Positions 29,302 through 39,697 of a stretch of 64,000 bases of DNA are shown piece after piece. Under the pieces are notes generated by a model that was not told the DNA's origin, ran no database searches, and saw only the letters and a list, made by a program, of their open reading frames with translations. The translations under genes were made by a program, and so were the position numbers. Within the stretch, counting starts at the first letter, position 1. The number at the start of each line of letters is the position of its first letter. Source of the DNA: Mycolicibacterium chubuense (GTDB taxonomy: Bacteria > Actinomycetota > Actinomycetes > Mycobacteriales > Mycobacteriaceae); assembly GCF_001044255.1 (NCBI RefSeq), contig NZ_JYNX01000060.1, positions 325,938 to 389,937 on the forward strand. The letters are read 5' to 3'.

Positions 29302-29868
29302 GTGGGGATTTTCGGACGACCGCCGGACCGGCCGCGGACCGACGCCGAACTGCTGGCCGCGCATGTCGCGGGCGACCGGTACGCCTTCGAGGAACTGTTC
29401 TACCGGCATCACCGCCAGCTCTACCGGCTGGCGACCCTGACCACCGTCAACCGCGACGACGCCGCCGAGGCCCTGCAGGACGCGCTGCTGGCCGCGCACC
29501 GCACGGCCGGCTCGTTCCGGCACGACTCGGAGGTCCGCAGCTGGCTGCACCGCATCGTCGTCAATGCCTGCCTGGACCGTCTGCGCCGCAACAAGTTCCG
29601 GGACTACGCCGAGCTCGACGACCAGTTCGGCCGGATCCCCGACCCGACCGCGCACGTCGACACCGCGATCGTCGTCGAACGTGCGCTCCTGGGACTGCCG
29701 CTGGAACAGCGGGCGGCCGTCGTCGCGGTCGACATGCAGGGCTTCTCGGTGGCCGAGACCGCGCGGATGCTCGGCGTGCCCGAAGGCACGGTGAAGAGCC
29801 GCTGCGCCCGAGCCCGCGTCAAGCTCGCCGAGTCGCTGAGGAGCTTGGCCGCGCACCGCGCCGAGTGA
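29302..29868 (+). CDS. sigM: ECF RNA polymerase sigma factor SigM
   Basis: A 188-residue ECF sigma factor. Region 2 includes YAFEELFYRHHRQLYRLA and the DAAEALQDALLAA helix that contacts the -10; region 4 is LPLEQRAAVVAVDMQGFSVAETARMLGVPEGTVKSR. It matches Rv3911. In M. tuberculosis SigM controls ESX-4-linked and surface-lipid genes and is held by a membrane anti-sigma factor encoded next to it. Here that neighbour is broken (29918-30198). Starts at GTG 29302. Confidence 0.9.
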   Translation: MGIFGRPPDRPRTDAELLAAHVAGDRYAFEELFYRHHRQLYRLATLTTVNRDDAAEALQDALLAAHRTAGSFRHDSEVRSWLHRIVVNACLDRLRRNKFRDYAELDDQFGRIPDPTAHVDTAIVVERALLGLPLEQRAAVVAVDMQGFSVAETARMLGVPEGTVKSRCARARVKLAESLRSLAAHRAE

Positions 29869-29917
29869 GCGCCGTCGGCTACCCTCGGACGGTCACACAC
29901 GACCGGCGGGGGTGGAC

Positions 29918-30198
29918 ATGGAGGACGATCCCGATCAGACGGAGCTGGACGGGGTGCGGCGGGAGCTGCGCCGCCTCGCTGCCGACGACGCCGCCGCGCC
30001 CGAGGTGCCCGCGGAGGTGACCGCCCGGGTGGGAGCGGCCCTGCGCAACGCCCCGTCGCCCCGACGACGTTTCCGCTTCCCGAGACTTCGCTGATGCTTT
30101 CGCCCGACCGCCGCCAGGTCATGGCTGTCGCCGTGGACGCCACGTGCACAGCGGCCGCACCCGGGGTACTCGCTGAGCGCACGGTGAAACGCCGCTGA
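29918..30198 (+). pseudogene. Remnant of the anti-SigM factor gene (Rv3912-like)
   Basis: The slot held by the ~250-residue membrane anti-SigM gene in M. tuberculosis has two short pieces. The first (ATG 29918 to TGA 30094, 58 residues) has EVPAEVTARVGAAL as in anti-sigma N-terminal regions. The second begins at an ATG overlapping that stop (30094-30198, 34 residues); its MAVAVDATCTAAAPGVLAE resembles the Rv3912 C-terminus as I remember it (AVFAVAPHCSAADTGLLAS). The membrane helix and most of the outer domain are missing. This fits a large internal deletion with a frameshift. A short soluble anti-sigma factor is possible but less likely. Confidence 0.6.
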
Positions 30199-30216
30199 GC
30201 CGCCGGTGAGGCCCCC

Positions 30217-30243
30217 GGGAACACCCCGGCCTACCCTGGTGTT
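30217..30243 (+). promoter_or_regulatory. SigH-type promoter of trxB-trxA
   Basis: GGGAACA (30217-30223) and TGTT (30240-30243) are separated by 16 bases, matching the GGGAAYA/cGTT consensus of mycobacterial SigH. trxB-trxC is a known SigH target in M. tuberculosis. It implies induction by thiol oxidation and heat. Confidence 0.65.
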
Positions 30244-30267
30244 CAAGGAACAGGCAGAAAGGCACTC

Positions 30268-31263
30268 ATGACCTCCTCGTCCACCGTTCACGACGTCATC
30301 ATCGTCGGCTCCGGCCCCGCCGGATACACCGCGGCCGTGTACAGCGCCCGCGCTCAGCTGAAGCCCCTCGTCTTCGAGGGCACGCAGTTCGGCGGTGCGC
30401 TGATGACCACGACCGAGGTCGAGAACTACCCGGGCTTCCGTGACGGCATCACCGGCCCCGAACTCATGGACCAAATGCGCGAGCAGGCGCTGCGCTTCGG
30501 CGCCGACCTGCGCATGGAAGACGTCGACGCCGTCGACCTCACCGGCCCGATCAAGAAGGTCACCGTCGGCGACGAGACCTACCAGGCCCGCGCGGTCATC
30601 CTCGCGATGGGCGCGGCGGCGCGCCACCTTGGTGTCCCCGGCGAGGAAGAACGAATCGGCATGGGTGTCAGCACCTGCGCCACCTGTGACGGATTCTTCT
30701 TCCGCGACCAGGACATCGCCGTCGTCGGCGGCGGTGACTCCGCGATGGAGGAGGCCACCTTCCTCACCCGGTTCGCGCGCAGCGTCACGCTGATCCACCG
30801 CCGCGACGAGTTCCGCGCCTCCAAGATCATGCTGGAGCGCGCCGAGCAGAACGAGAAGATCACCATCCTCACCAACACCGCCGTCACCTCGATCGAGGGC
30901 GACCCCAAGGTGACCGGAATCAGGTTGCGCAACACCGTGACCGGTGAGGAGTCGGAGCTCGCGGTGACCGGTGTGTTCGTCGCGATCGGCCACGACCCGC
31001 GCTCGGATCTGGTGCGCGGGCAGATCGAGGTGGACGACGAGGGCTACGTGAGCACCGTCGGACGCACCACCTACACCTCGGTCGACGGAGTCTTCGCCGC
31101 AGGCGATCTCGTCGACCACACGTATCGCCAGGCCATCACCGCGGCCGGAAGCGGTTGTGCCGCAGCGATCGACGCCGAACGCTGGCTGGCCGATCACGCC
31201 GAGCCGGGCGAACGAACCTCCACCACAACCGATGACAGCGATCTGATTGGAGCACAGCAATGA
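30268..31263 (+). CDS. trxB: Thioredoxin reductase
   Basis: A 331-residue flavoprotein. FAD-binding [10 protein letters not shown] lies at the N-terminus, the redox pair is Cys137-A-T-Cys140, the NADPH-binding [12 protein letters not shown] follows, and the C-terminal FAD motif is [10 protein letters not shown]. It passes electrons from NADPH to thioredoxin. Overlap with trxA by four bases (ATGA) shows one operon. A SigH-type promoter lies 25 bases before the start. Confidence 0.96.
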   Translation: MTSSSTVHDVIIVGSGPAGYTAAVYSARAQLKPLVFEGTQFGGALMTTTEVENYPGFRDGITGPELMDQMREQALRFGADLRMEDVDAVDLTGPIKKVTVGDETYQARAVILAMGAAARHLGVPGEEERIGMGVSTCATCDGFFFRDQDIAVVGGGDSAMEEATFLTRFARSVTLIHRRDEFRASKIMLERAEQNEKITILTNTAVTSIEGDPKVTGIRLRNTVTGEESELAVTGVFVAIGHDPRSDLVRGQIEVDDEGYVSTVGRTTYTSVDGVFAAGDLVDHTYRQAITAAGSGCAAAIDAERWLADHAEPGERTSTTTDDSDLIGAQQ

Positions 31264-31601
31264 GCGATGCCAAGACAGGAAGCTCGACCGTTGCCGTCAC
31301 CGACGACTCGTTCTCCCAGGACGTGCTGTCCAGCGGTACGCCCGTGCTGGTGGACTTCTGGGCGACGTGGTGCGGGCCGTGCAAGATGGTCGCTCCCGTC
31401 CTGGAGGAGATCGCCGCCGAGAAGGCCGGCTCGCTGACCGTCGCGAAGCTCGACGTCGACGTGAACCCCGCCACCGCGCGCGACTACTCCGTGGTGTCGA
31501 TTCCGACGATGATCCTGTTCAAGGACGGTCAGCCGGTGAAGCGGATCGTCGGCGCGAAAGGCAAGGCAGCGCTGCTGCGCGAGCTCGGCGACGTGCTCTG
31601 A
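31260..31601 (+). CDS. trxA: Thioredoxin
   Basis: A 113-residue classical thioredoxin with the active site WCGPCK (Cys38, Cys41) after VLVDFWAT, and the cis-proline loop [10 protein letters not shown]. It is the partner of the upstream reductase and corresponds to TrxC (Rv3914). It reduces cytosolic disulfides and supplies reductases and peroxidases. The start overlaps the trxB stop. Confidence 0.95.
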   Translation: MSDAKTGSSTVAVTDDSFSQDVLSSGTPVLVDFWATWCGPCKMVAPVLEEIAAEKAGSLTVAKLDVDVNPATARDYSVVSIPTMILFKDGQPVKRIVGAKGKAALLRELGDVL

Positions 31602-31673
31602 CGCCGCTTTTGCGGCCCGGACACTTCCCTGGGGTTTTCCGGAATCCTCTCCCCTTCTGAGAGAATGCTGCCT

Positions 31674-32861
31674 ATGTCGAGTCTGCGTCGCGGTGACCGT
31701 TCAGCGGCGGTCACCGAGATCCGGGCCGCGCTGGCCGCGCTCGGCATGATCACCGACCCCGATGAGGATCTGAGCACCGGGCGCCACGTCGCCGCGGACG
31801 TCTTCGATGGGGAGCTCGACCATGCGGTGCGTGCTTTTCAGCAGCACCGCGGGCTACTGGTCGACGGGGTCGTCGGCGAGGCCACGTATCGCGCGCTCAA
31901 AGAGGCGTCCTACCGGCTCGGGGCGCGCACACTCAACCATCAGTTCGGCGCCCCGATGTACGGCGACGACGTGGCGACGCTGCAGGCCCGTCTCCAGGAT
32001 CTGGGTTTCTACACAGGCCTGGTCGACGGGCATTTCGGATTGCAGACCCACAACGCGCTGATGTCCTACCAACGCGAGTACGGGCTGTATCCGGATGGCA
32101 TCTGCGGCCCGGAGACGTTGCGCTCGTTGTACTTTCTCGGCTCCCGCGTCACCGGCGGATCCCCGCACGCCATCCGCGAGGAGGAGCTGGTGCGCAGCTC
32201 CGGGCCCCGGCTTTCGGGGAAGCGGATCATCATCGATCCGGGCCGCGGCGGCGGGGACCACGGGCTGATCACCAACGGTCCCGCGGGGCCGATCAGTGAA
32301 GCAGACATCCTGTGGGACTTGGCGAGTCGCCTCGAAGGCCGGATGACCGCGATCGGCATGGAGACGTTCCTGTCGCGCTCGGCCACCGCCTCGCCGACCG
32401 ATGCGGAGCGGGCCGCGACCGCCAACACCGTCGGCGCGGATCTGATGCTCAGTCTGCGGTGCGAGACCCAGACGAGCCCGGCCGCCAACGGCGTGGCCTC
32501 GTTCCATTTCGGCAATTCGCACGGGTCGGTGTCCACCATCGGGCGCAACCTGGCCGATTTCATCCAGCGGGAAGTGGTGGCGCGGACCGGTTTACGGGAC
32601 TGCCGCGTGCACGGCCGGACCTGGGACCTGCTGCGGCTGACCCGGATGCCCACGGTGCAGGTCGACATCGGCTACATCAGCAATCCGGGCGACCGGGCCA
32701 CGTTGGTCTCCCCTGCCGCGCGCGATTCGATTGCCGAGGGCATCCTCGCGGCGGTCAAGCGTCTCTACCTTCTGGGCAAGAACGACCGTCCCACAGGCAC
32801 TTTCACGTTCGCCGAACTGCTGGCCCACGAGCTGGCAGTCGATCAGGCCCGCCGCGGCTAA
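31674..32861 (+). CDS. cwlM: CwlM, MurA regulator with amidase-like fold
   Basis: Two peptidoglycan-binding repeats (about 5-75 and 85-160) precede an Amidase_3-like domain (about 190-370). The first zinc ligand is replaced: DPGRGGGDHG instead of DPGHGG. The later His position reads SLRCET. So it should not be a normal zinc amidase, in line with CwlM acting as a cytosolic activator of MurA after PknB phosphorylation. The tail GKNDRPTGTFTFAELLAHE holds the threonines reported as PknB sites. ATG 31674 is preferred; ATG 31665 would add three residues. Confidence 0.92.
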   Translation: MSSLRRGDRSAAVTEIRAALAALGMITDPDEDLSTGRHVAADVFDGELDHAVRAFQQHRGLLVDGVVGEATYRALKEASYRLGARTLNHQFGAPMYGDDVATLQARLQDLGFYTGLVDGHFGLQTHNALMSYQREYGLYPDGICGPETLRSLYFLGSRVTGGSPHAIREEELVRSSGPRLSGKRIIIDPGRGGGDHGLITNGPAGPISEADILWDLASRLEGRMTAIGMETFLSRSATASPTDAERAATANTVGADLMLSLRCETQTSPAANGVASFHFGNSHGSVSTIGRNLADFIQREVVARTGLRDCRVHGRTWDLLRLTRMPTVQVDIGYISNPGDRATLVSPAARDSIAEGILAAVKRLYLLGKNDRPTGTFTFAELLAHELAVDQARRG

Positions 32862-33589
32862 CTGCAGGGCGACGCGCCCGCACCGACGGGCTGCTGCAGC
32901 TGCGCACTCTCCAGCAGACGTTCCAGCGCGGCCTCCACGCCAGCCTTCCAGCCCAGACCCTGCTCGAGTTCCAGACGCAGGCGCGGGAAGTAGGTGTGGT
33001 GGGACACCACCACGAAGCCGGCATCGAGGAGCAGATCGCTCGGCACCACGCAGGTGGACGTCGCGCAGTCTCCGAGTACTTCGACGACCGGCCGCACATC
33101 CGGGGGTACGTCCGCCACGTCGCCGAGTTCGTCGACCGCGGCCGTGCGACCGAACGCTTCCAGGGCGCGGACACCGCGTCGGACGAGGTCGCCGACGACC
33201 GCGGTGATCAACGCGTGGGAGAGATCCTCATGCCCCGGGCCGGCGTCGACGCCCAGCGACGTCAGGAGCACCGCGTCCGCGCTGACCGGTCCGGTCGGAA
33301 ACCGGCCCGCCCGCGGCACGCTGCGCGGCGGCGCGTAGAACGCGTAACCCAGGCAGGGCTCGTCGCCGGTCTCGCCGGGTTGATCGCGGCACTCCAGCGC
33401 CAACTGACCGCACGATCCCCACTCGAGCATGACCATCGACAGCCATGCTTCCTTCTCGAACTCGGGATCCGAGAGATGATCCTCGGTGCCCAGCGTCGAC
33501 GGGTCGACTTCCCAGTAGACGCAGCGACGTGCGTGCTTCGGTAGTTGCTCGAACGCTTCGAGCCGCAGAGGCCTGATCCGTGCGGTCAC
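32858..33589 (-). CDS. GNAT-like conserved protein (Rv3916c-like)
   Basis: A 243-residue protein whose position after cwlM and length match Rv3916c (244). The pattern MLEWGSCGQLALE, GYAFYAPP, ALITAVVGDLVRRGVRALEAFG and a late GFVVVSHHTYFPRLRLEL suggests a divergent GNAT acetyltransferase fold. The acetyl-CoA loop is not clear, so catalysis is unproven. Starts at GTG 33589 and overlaps the cwlM stop by four bases in convergent orientation. It is the last gene of the leftward array from rpmH, 217 bases after parB. Confidence 0.6.
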   Translation of the reverse strand: MTARIRPLRLEAFEQLPKHARRCVYWEVDPSTLGTEDHLSDPEFEKEAWLSMVMLEWGSCGQLALECRDQPGETGDEPCLGYAFYAPPRSVPRAGRFPTGPVSADAVLLTSLGVDAGPGHEDLSHALITAVVGDLVRRGVRALEAFGRTAAVDELGDVADVPPDVRPVVEVLGDCATSTCVVPSDLLLDAGFVVVSHHTYFPRLRLELEQGLGWKAGVEAALERLLESAQLQQPVGAGASPCS

Positions 33590-33806
33590 TACGCTCCCGG
33601 GTGTCTCCGCCGCGAAGGGATCCGCGGCTGCCCCTCCAGGATAGAAGGCGTCGGCGCTGTCGGCCCGCCGCGGCCGCTCTCCGGCGCCCGTCGTCCGTCC
33701 GGCGTTGAAATCATCAGCCGCACAGCACCTTTCCCTCCCCCACGCCGATCGCCGGACATTCCGGCCAACCCAGTGTCACAGTGACGTAATTCCCGCGTGT
33801 GACCGG

Positions 33807-34805
33807 TCACTGGGTCGACGAGTTCATCAACTCCACAATCCGTTGCAAATCGTCGACCGACCCGAACTCGACGACGATCTTGCCCTTGCGTTTGCCGAGA
33901 CTGACGGTGACCCGGGTGTCGAAGGCCGAGGAGAGGCGTTCGGCGACATCCTGCAGCCCGGGCATCTGGATGGGCTTGCGGCGCGGCGCCGGCGGGGTTC
34001 CCGTCTCCTCCCGATTCGCCAATGTGACGGCTTCCTCGGTGGCGCGCACCGACAGTCCCTCGGCGACGATGCGGGCGGCCAACTCTTCCTGCTGCTCGGG
34101 TCCGCCCTCGAGGGCGAGGAGGGCACGCGCGTGGCCGGCGGACAATACGCCCGCCGCGACCCGGCGCTGCACCGCGATCGGCAGACGCAACAGACGGATC
34201 ATGTTCGTGATCACCGGGCGGGACCGGCCGATCCGCGCGGCGAGTTCATCGTGGGTGACGGCGAACTCCTCGAGCAGCTGCTGGTAGGCGGCCGCCTCTT
34301 CCAACGGGTTGAGCTGGACGCGGTGGATGTTCTCCAGCAGGGCGTCGCGCAGCATGCTGTCGTCGGCGGTCTCGCGGACTATCGCCGGGATCGTCGCGAC
34401 GCCGGCCTGCTGAGCCGCCCGCCAGCGCCGCTCCCCCATCACCAGCTGGTAGCGCGGTGCACGATCATCGCCGGGAACGGCCCGCACCACGATCGGCTGC
34501 ATGAGTCCGAACTCGCGGATCGAGTGCACGAGCTCGCTGAGGGCTTCTTCGTCGAACACCTGGCGCGGCTGACGCGGGTTCGGATCGATCTGCGACGGCG
34601 CGATCTCCCGGTACACCGCACCCACCTCGCTGGCGGGCACTGCGGGCTCGGTACTCGTCGGCGATGCGCCGAACACCGCGTCGGCCGCGGCTGCACCCAT
34701 CCGCGGACCCGTGGTGGCCGGCTCGTCGCCTTCGGCGGGACCGGTCGGGATCAGCGAGGCCAGCCCCCGGCCGAGTCCGCTGCGCTTGCGTGCCGGGTTG
34801 TTCAT
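33807..34805 (-). CDS. parB: Chromosome partition protein ParB
   Basis: A 332-residue CTP-dependent DNA clamp. The N-terminus [13 protein letters not shown] interacts with ParA. The CTP-binding box is GERRWRA (124-130), preceded by [12 protein letters not shown]. The helix-turn-helix is [23 protein letters not shown], and the C-terminal dimer domain ends [15 protein letters not shown]. It loads at the parS sites found at 35740 and 36469 and spreads to organise the origin. It lies 49 bases downstream of parA in the same operon. Confidence 0.96.
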   Translation of the reverse strand: MNNPARKRSGLGRGLASLIPTGPAEGDEPATTGPRMGAAAADAVFGASPTSTEPAVPASEVGAVYREIAPSQIDPNPRQPRQVFDEEALSELVHSIREFGLMQPIVVRAVPGDDRAPRYQLVMGERRWRAAQQAGVATIPAIVRETADDSMLRDALLENIHRVQLNPLEEAAAYQQLLEEFAVTHDELAARIGRSRPVITNMIRLLRLPIAVQRRVAAGVLSAGHARALLALEGGPEQQEELAARIVAEGLSVRATEEAVTLANREETGTPPAPRRKPIQMPGLQDVAERLSSAFDTRVTVSLGKRKGKIVVEFGSVDDLQRIVELMNSSTQ

Positions 34806-34854
34806 GCGTGTCCTTCTCTGATCGTCGCGCCGGTGCTGCTGGTGTCCGAGGGTG

Positions 34855-36524
<1,670 letters not shown>

Positions 36525-36525
36525 C

Positions 36526-36537
36526 TACATCGATGTA
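36526..36537. promoter_or_regulatory. TACATCGATGTA palindrome upstream of rsmG
   Basis: A perfect 12-base palindrome in the 55-base gap between khpB and rsmG. The same core ACATCGATGT occurs in a 16-base palindrome upstream of the Rv0010c-like gene (59834-59849). It may be an operator; the binding protein is unknown. Confidence 0.35.
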
Positions 36538-36549
36538 ACTCGCAGTGGG

Positions 36550-37095
36550 TCAGTCGACGAGCACGACCACGCGACGCGACGGCTCCACGCCCTCGCTCTC
36601 GCTGTGCACGCCCGAGACACCGGCCACGGCGTCGTGCACGATCTTGCGCTCGAACGGCGTCATCGGCGACAGCTCCTCGCGCTCACCGGTCTCCAGCACC
36701 CGGTGCGCCACCTTGTTACCCAGGGCGGCCAACTCGTCGCGCCGGCGCTTGCGCCACTGGGCGATGTCCAGCATCAGCCGGCTCCGCTCGCCGGTCTTCT
36801 GATGCACCGCCAGCCGGGTGAGCTCCTGCAGTGCGTCCAGCACCTCACCCTTGCGGCCGACGAGCTTGTTCAGGTCTCCCCCGCCGTCGATGCTCACGAC
36901 CGCGCGGTCGCCCTCGACGTCCAGGTCGATATCGCCGTCGAAGTCGAGCAGGTCCAACAGCTCCTCGAGATAGTCGCCGGCGATCTCGCCTTCGGCGACC
37001 AGCTTGTCCTCGAGATCCGTCGTCGGCTCGGCGGTCTCCTCGACAGCCTCCTCGATGGTCGTCTCGTCCGTGGTCACGGCTTCTGAATTCGTCAT
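36550..37095 (-). CDS. khpB: KH/R3H RNA-binding protein (Jag/KhpB)
   Basis: A 181-residue protein matching Rv3920c. An acidic N-terminal stretch (about 1-50) is followed by a KH-like domain (GGGDLNKLVGRKGEVLDALQELTRLAV) and an R3H domain (GERSRLMLDIAQWRKRRRDELAALGNKVA). It binds RNA and, with a KhpA partner, affects cell-wall and division gene expression in Gram-positives. The family's position beside yidC is conserved. The ATG at 37095 is 36 bases after yidC. Confidence 0.9.
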   Translation of the reverse strand: MTNSEAVTTDETTIEEAVEETAEPTTDLEDKLVAEGEIAGDYLEELLDLLDFDGDIDLDVEGDRAVVSIDGGGDLNKLVGRKGEVLDALQELTRLAVHQKTGERSRLMLDIAQWRKRRRDELAALGNKVAHRVLETGEREELSPMTPFERKIVHDAVAGVSGVHSESEGVEPSRRVVVLVD

Positions 37096-37131
37096 GGATA
37101 CACCTCTCCCTCGTTCGCGGTCACCCGCGCG

Positions 37132-38235
37132 TCAACGTTTCCGTTTCTTCGGCCGGGCGCCCGGTCGGGGGGTTCGGTTCACCGACCCGTTCCGTGCCGC
37201 GGACTTGCTCACGCCGTTTCCGTCCGCACCGTCGGCCGACGGCGGCGCCGGTTCCTCGGTCGCTCCGGACTCCGTGATCTCCACCCCGTCGATCGCCGCC
37301 GTGTCGGCATCGGTGCCGGTCTTCTTCTTCCGGCTCGGCTTGGCCCCCGGCGCCGGCGCGTTGGCCGCGCGTCGCTCGAGTGCCTCCTGCTTCTTCTCCT
37401 CTTCTTCCTTCTCGATCTTGCCGAACACGTAGTGCTGCTGACCGAAGGTCCAGATGTTGTTCGAGAACCAGTACAGGATGATCGCCAGCGGAAGGAAGGG
37501 ACCGCCGACCACGACGCCGAGCGGGAACACGTACAGCGCAAGCTTGTTCATCATCGCGGTCTGCGGATTGGCGGCCGCCTCGGGACTCTGGCGCGCCACC
37601 GATGCCCGGCTGTTGAAGTACGTCGCGATACCGGCCGCGATCATGATCGGCACGCCGACGGCGATCACGGCGGGCCGATGGAATTCGGTGAACGCCTCCA
37701 ACCCGTGCTTCTGGATCATCGTCGCGCCCAACGGCGCTCCGAACAGGTTGGCGTCCAGGAAGTGGCCGACGTCGGTGGCGCTGAAGAAGTAGTTGCCGAG
37801 GCTGCGGTTCTCCTCGACGGACAGCCCGAGACGGCCGATGCCGGTCTGGGTCCGGTTGAACGACATCAGCACGTGGTAGAGACCGAGGAACACCGGGATC
37901 TGCGCCAGCATCGGCAGGCAGCCGAGGATCGGGTTGAATCCGTGCTCGCGCTGCAGCTTCTGCATCTCCAGCGCCATCTTCTGGCGGTCCTTGCCGTACT
38001 TCTTCTGCAGCGCCTTGATCTGTGGCTGCAGTTCCTGCATCTGCCGGGTGGTCCGGATCTGCCGGACGAACGGCTTGTAGAGGATCGCGCGCAGGGTGAA
38101 TACGAGGAACATCACCGACAGCGCCCAGGCGAAGAAATTGGACGGGCCCAGCAGGAAGGCGAACGCCTTGTACCAGACCCACATGATCCCCGACACCGGG
38201 TAGTAGATGATGTCGAGGCTGAAGAAGTTAAACAC
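37132..38235 (-). CDS. yidC: Membrane protein insertase YidC
   Basis: A 367-residue insertase, near the 366 of M. tuberculosis. Five to six helices include the N-terminal anchor (about 10-40), a cytoplasmic loop [18 protein letters not shown], the [19 protein letters not shown] helix, and [18 protein letters not shown] basic and acidic charged tail rich in Lys/Glu (from ~290) ends KKRKR, as in ribosome-binding YidC proteins. The GTG at 38235 follows GGGAAGAG and overlaps yidD by eight bases. Confidence 0.95.
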   Translation of the reverse strand: MFNFFSLDIIYYPVSGIMWVWYKAFAFLLGPSNFFAWALSVMFLVFTLRAILYKPFVRQIRTTRQMQELQPQIKALQKKYGKDRQKMALEMQKLQREHGFNPILGCLPMLAQIPVFLGLYHVLMSFNRTQTGIGRLGLSVEENRSLGNYFFSATDVGHFLDANLFGAPLGATMIQKHGLEAFTEFHRPAVIAVGVPIMIAAGIATYFNSRASVARQSPEAAANPQTAMMNKLALYVFPLGVVVGGPFLPLAIILYWFSNNIWTFGQQHYVFGKIEKEEEEKKQEALERRAANAPAPGAKPSRKKKTGTDADTAAIDGVEITESGATEEPAPPSADGADGNGVSKSAARNGSVNRTPRPGARPKKRKR

Positions 38236-38560
38236 GCGGCAGACTCTTCCCTTGCTGAACCGGCTCACCCCGGTCTTCGGCTGCGCCACCGGACCCTTCG
38301 GCTGTGGCGTCACTGTGACGTTCGCGCTCGATACCGCGATCCGGTATCGGATCCCACCCTCCGTTATGCCATGGACCGCACTTGAGCAGACGCACCAGGG
38401 CCAACCAGCCGCCACGCAGCAGACCGAATTCGGTCAGAGCCTCGACGGCGTACTGACTGCAGGTCGGCGTGAAGCGGCAGGTCGGCAGACGCAGCGGAGA
38501 GATGGTGGTGCGGTAGAGCTGAATGAGGAACACCGCGGCGCGGACCGGACGAGACGTCAC
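38228..38560 (-). CDS. yidD: Membrane protein insertion efficiency factor YidD
   Basis: A 110-residue protein with the family pattern [27 protein letters not shown] and [16 protein letters not shown]. It is a small membrane-associated helper of YidC-mediated insertion. The C-terminal ~30 residues are variable. Overlaps rnpA by four bases and yidC by eight, so translation is probably coupled. Starts at GTG 38560. Confidence 0.92.
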   Translation of the reverse strand: MTSRPVRAAVFLIQLYRTTISPLRLPTCRFTPTCSQYAVEALTEFGLLRGGWLALVRLLKCGPWHNGGWDPIPDRGIERERHSDATAEGSGGAAEDRGEPVQQGKSLPRV

Positions 38561-38916
38561 GAAGGGGCTCCGTTGCGGGTGCGGATCCGCTGCAACGCAG
38601 TGCGCAGCTCCTGTTCCAGTCGCGGCGAGATGGCCCGCCGGCTCCCCGGCAGGGCACGGATGACGACACGATCGGCGGGATCGAGTTCGGGCAGAATCGC
38701 TCGCGCGACATGCCGCAACCGGCGCGACACCTGGTGCCGCGCTACGGCGTTGCCCACCGCCTTGGAGACCACCAGGCCGATCCGGGGTCCGGTGTCCTCG
38801 GTGTGATCAGAACGCAGGCAGTAGACGACGAGGTCGGGCTGCCCCGCCCGCGTCCCTCGACTGACTGTGGCACCGAACTCGGTCGACCGCGTCATCCGGT
38901 TCTGCGCCGGAAGCAC
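38557..38916 (-). CDS. rnpA: Ribonuclease P protein component
   Basis: A 119-residue basic protein. It has the start [18 protein letters not shown], and the RNA-binding [20 protein letters not shown] box that defines RnpA. It partners the RNase P RNA (not in this window) to mature tRNA 5' ends. Starts at GTG 38916, 21 bases after rpmH, and overlaps yidD. The order rpmH-rnpA-yidD-yidC is conserved in bacteria. Confidence 0.95.
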   Translation of the reverse strand: MLPAQNRMTRSTEFGATVSRGTRAGQPDLVVYCLRSDHTEDTGPRIGLVVSKAVGNAVARHQVSRRLRHVARAILPELDPADRVVIRALPGSRRAISPRLEQELRTALQRIRTRNGAPS

Positions 38917-38937
38917 CGCGTCAGACCTTGCGCCGTG

Positions 38938-39081
38938 TCACGCAGTCAGAGAACGACGGCCCTTGCGGCGCCGATCGGACACGATCGCGCGACCCGCGCG
39001 CGTGCGCATCCGCAACCGGAAACCGTGCACCCTGGCCCGGCGGCGGTTGTTGGGCTGGAAGGTCCGCTTGCCCTTGGCCAC
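38938..39081 (-). CDS. rpmH: 50S ribosomal protein L34
   Basis: A 47-residue basic protein starting [16 protein letters not shown] and ending KGRRSLTA, the standard mycobacterial L34. The GTG at 39081 gives the exact family length; longer frames reach back into the promoter. AGGAG about nine bases upstream serves as ribosome site. It heads the leftward rpmH-rnpA-yidD-yidC-khpB-rsmG-parA-parB gene run. Confidence 0.95.
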   Translation of the reverse strand: MAKGKRTFQPNNRRRARVHGFRLRMRTRAGRAIVSDRRRKGRRSLTA

Positions 39082-39697
39082 GGCAGTCACTCCTCGTCGG
39101 TCTGGCCCCCACGCCTTTGCCCGCATGATCTCTCATGACAGGCAGGACGCCGTCGGCCGTTGGTAAGCTCATCGGTCTCGCTGTACTTGCCAGCGCGGTC
39201 CCCGGCACATGCCGGATCGCAGCCGTATCGCCACGTGCGGGCGACTGTTCGAGGGTACTGACGAGAATTCGCCGGGTCAAACCTGCGCTCACCCGCCCCG
39301 ATACCGCCAGCCGGCCCGAGCTCACAGAACTCCCGCGCACGTCAGCGGCATCACACGAATCACAGCCGTCACGTTCTTCTGGAACGATTGAGCCAGACCG
39401 CATTACGGTTCCTCGCAATGTTGCAGAACTGTTGGCACTCGGAGAGAAAACTGTTAGCTTCTGGCAATGCCGCATCCACCGCGGGGCGGCGCACGACAAC
39501 GAAGCGAGGACGACCCACTCGGCCGCGAGCCCACTACGTGTACCCACCTGGTGCCGAGCTCCGACCCACGGCGTCCTCGCCGGTAGACAACCTAACGACG
39601 ACGAACTTTCACTTTCCACAACCTGTGGATAACTTTGTGGACAGTTCGTCCTCGTTTTTTGGCCGACCGTGTGCCGGCTGCTAGGGGGTTCGAGTCC
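39082..39697. promoter_or_regulatory. rpmH-dnaA intergenic control region
   Basis: A 616-base gap between the divergent rpmH and dnaA genes. It should hold both promoters, but I could not assign a convincing -35/-10 pair. The last 100 bases are AT-richer, with a T6 run at 39655-39660 and DnaA-box-like sites (39612-39644). Open frames in it are unlike known proteins. Confidence 0.6.
39612..39644. promoter_or_regulatory. DnaA-box cluster upstream of dnaA
   Basis: TGTGGATAA (39624-39632, reverse of TTATCCACA) is a perfect classical box. TGTGGACAG (39636-39644) is one base off TTGTCCACA reversed, and CTTTCCACA (39612-39620) is two off. The cluster ends 53 bases before the dnaA start, suggesting autoregulation. 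Confidence 0.6.

Noticed and set aside
29918-30094. The 58-residue frame as a complete small gene
   Set aside because: Its position, anti-sigma-like sequence and a C-terminal-like piece just after it fit a deleted gene better.
39135-39632. A 165-codon plus frame in the rpmH-dnaA gap
   Set aside because: No protein likeness, it spans the DnaA-box cluster, and this gap is non-coding in other mycobacteria.
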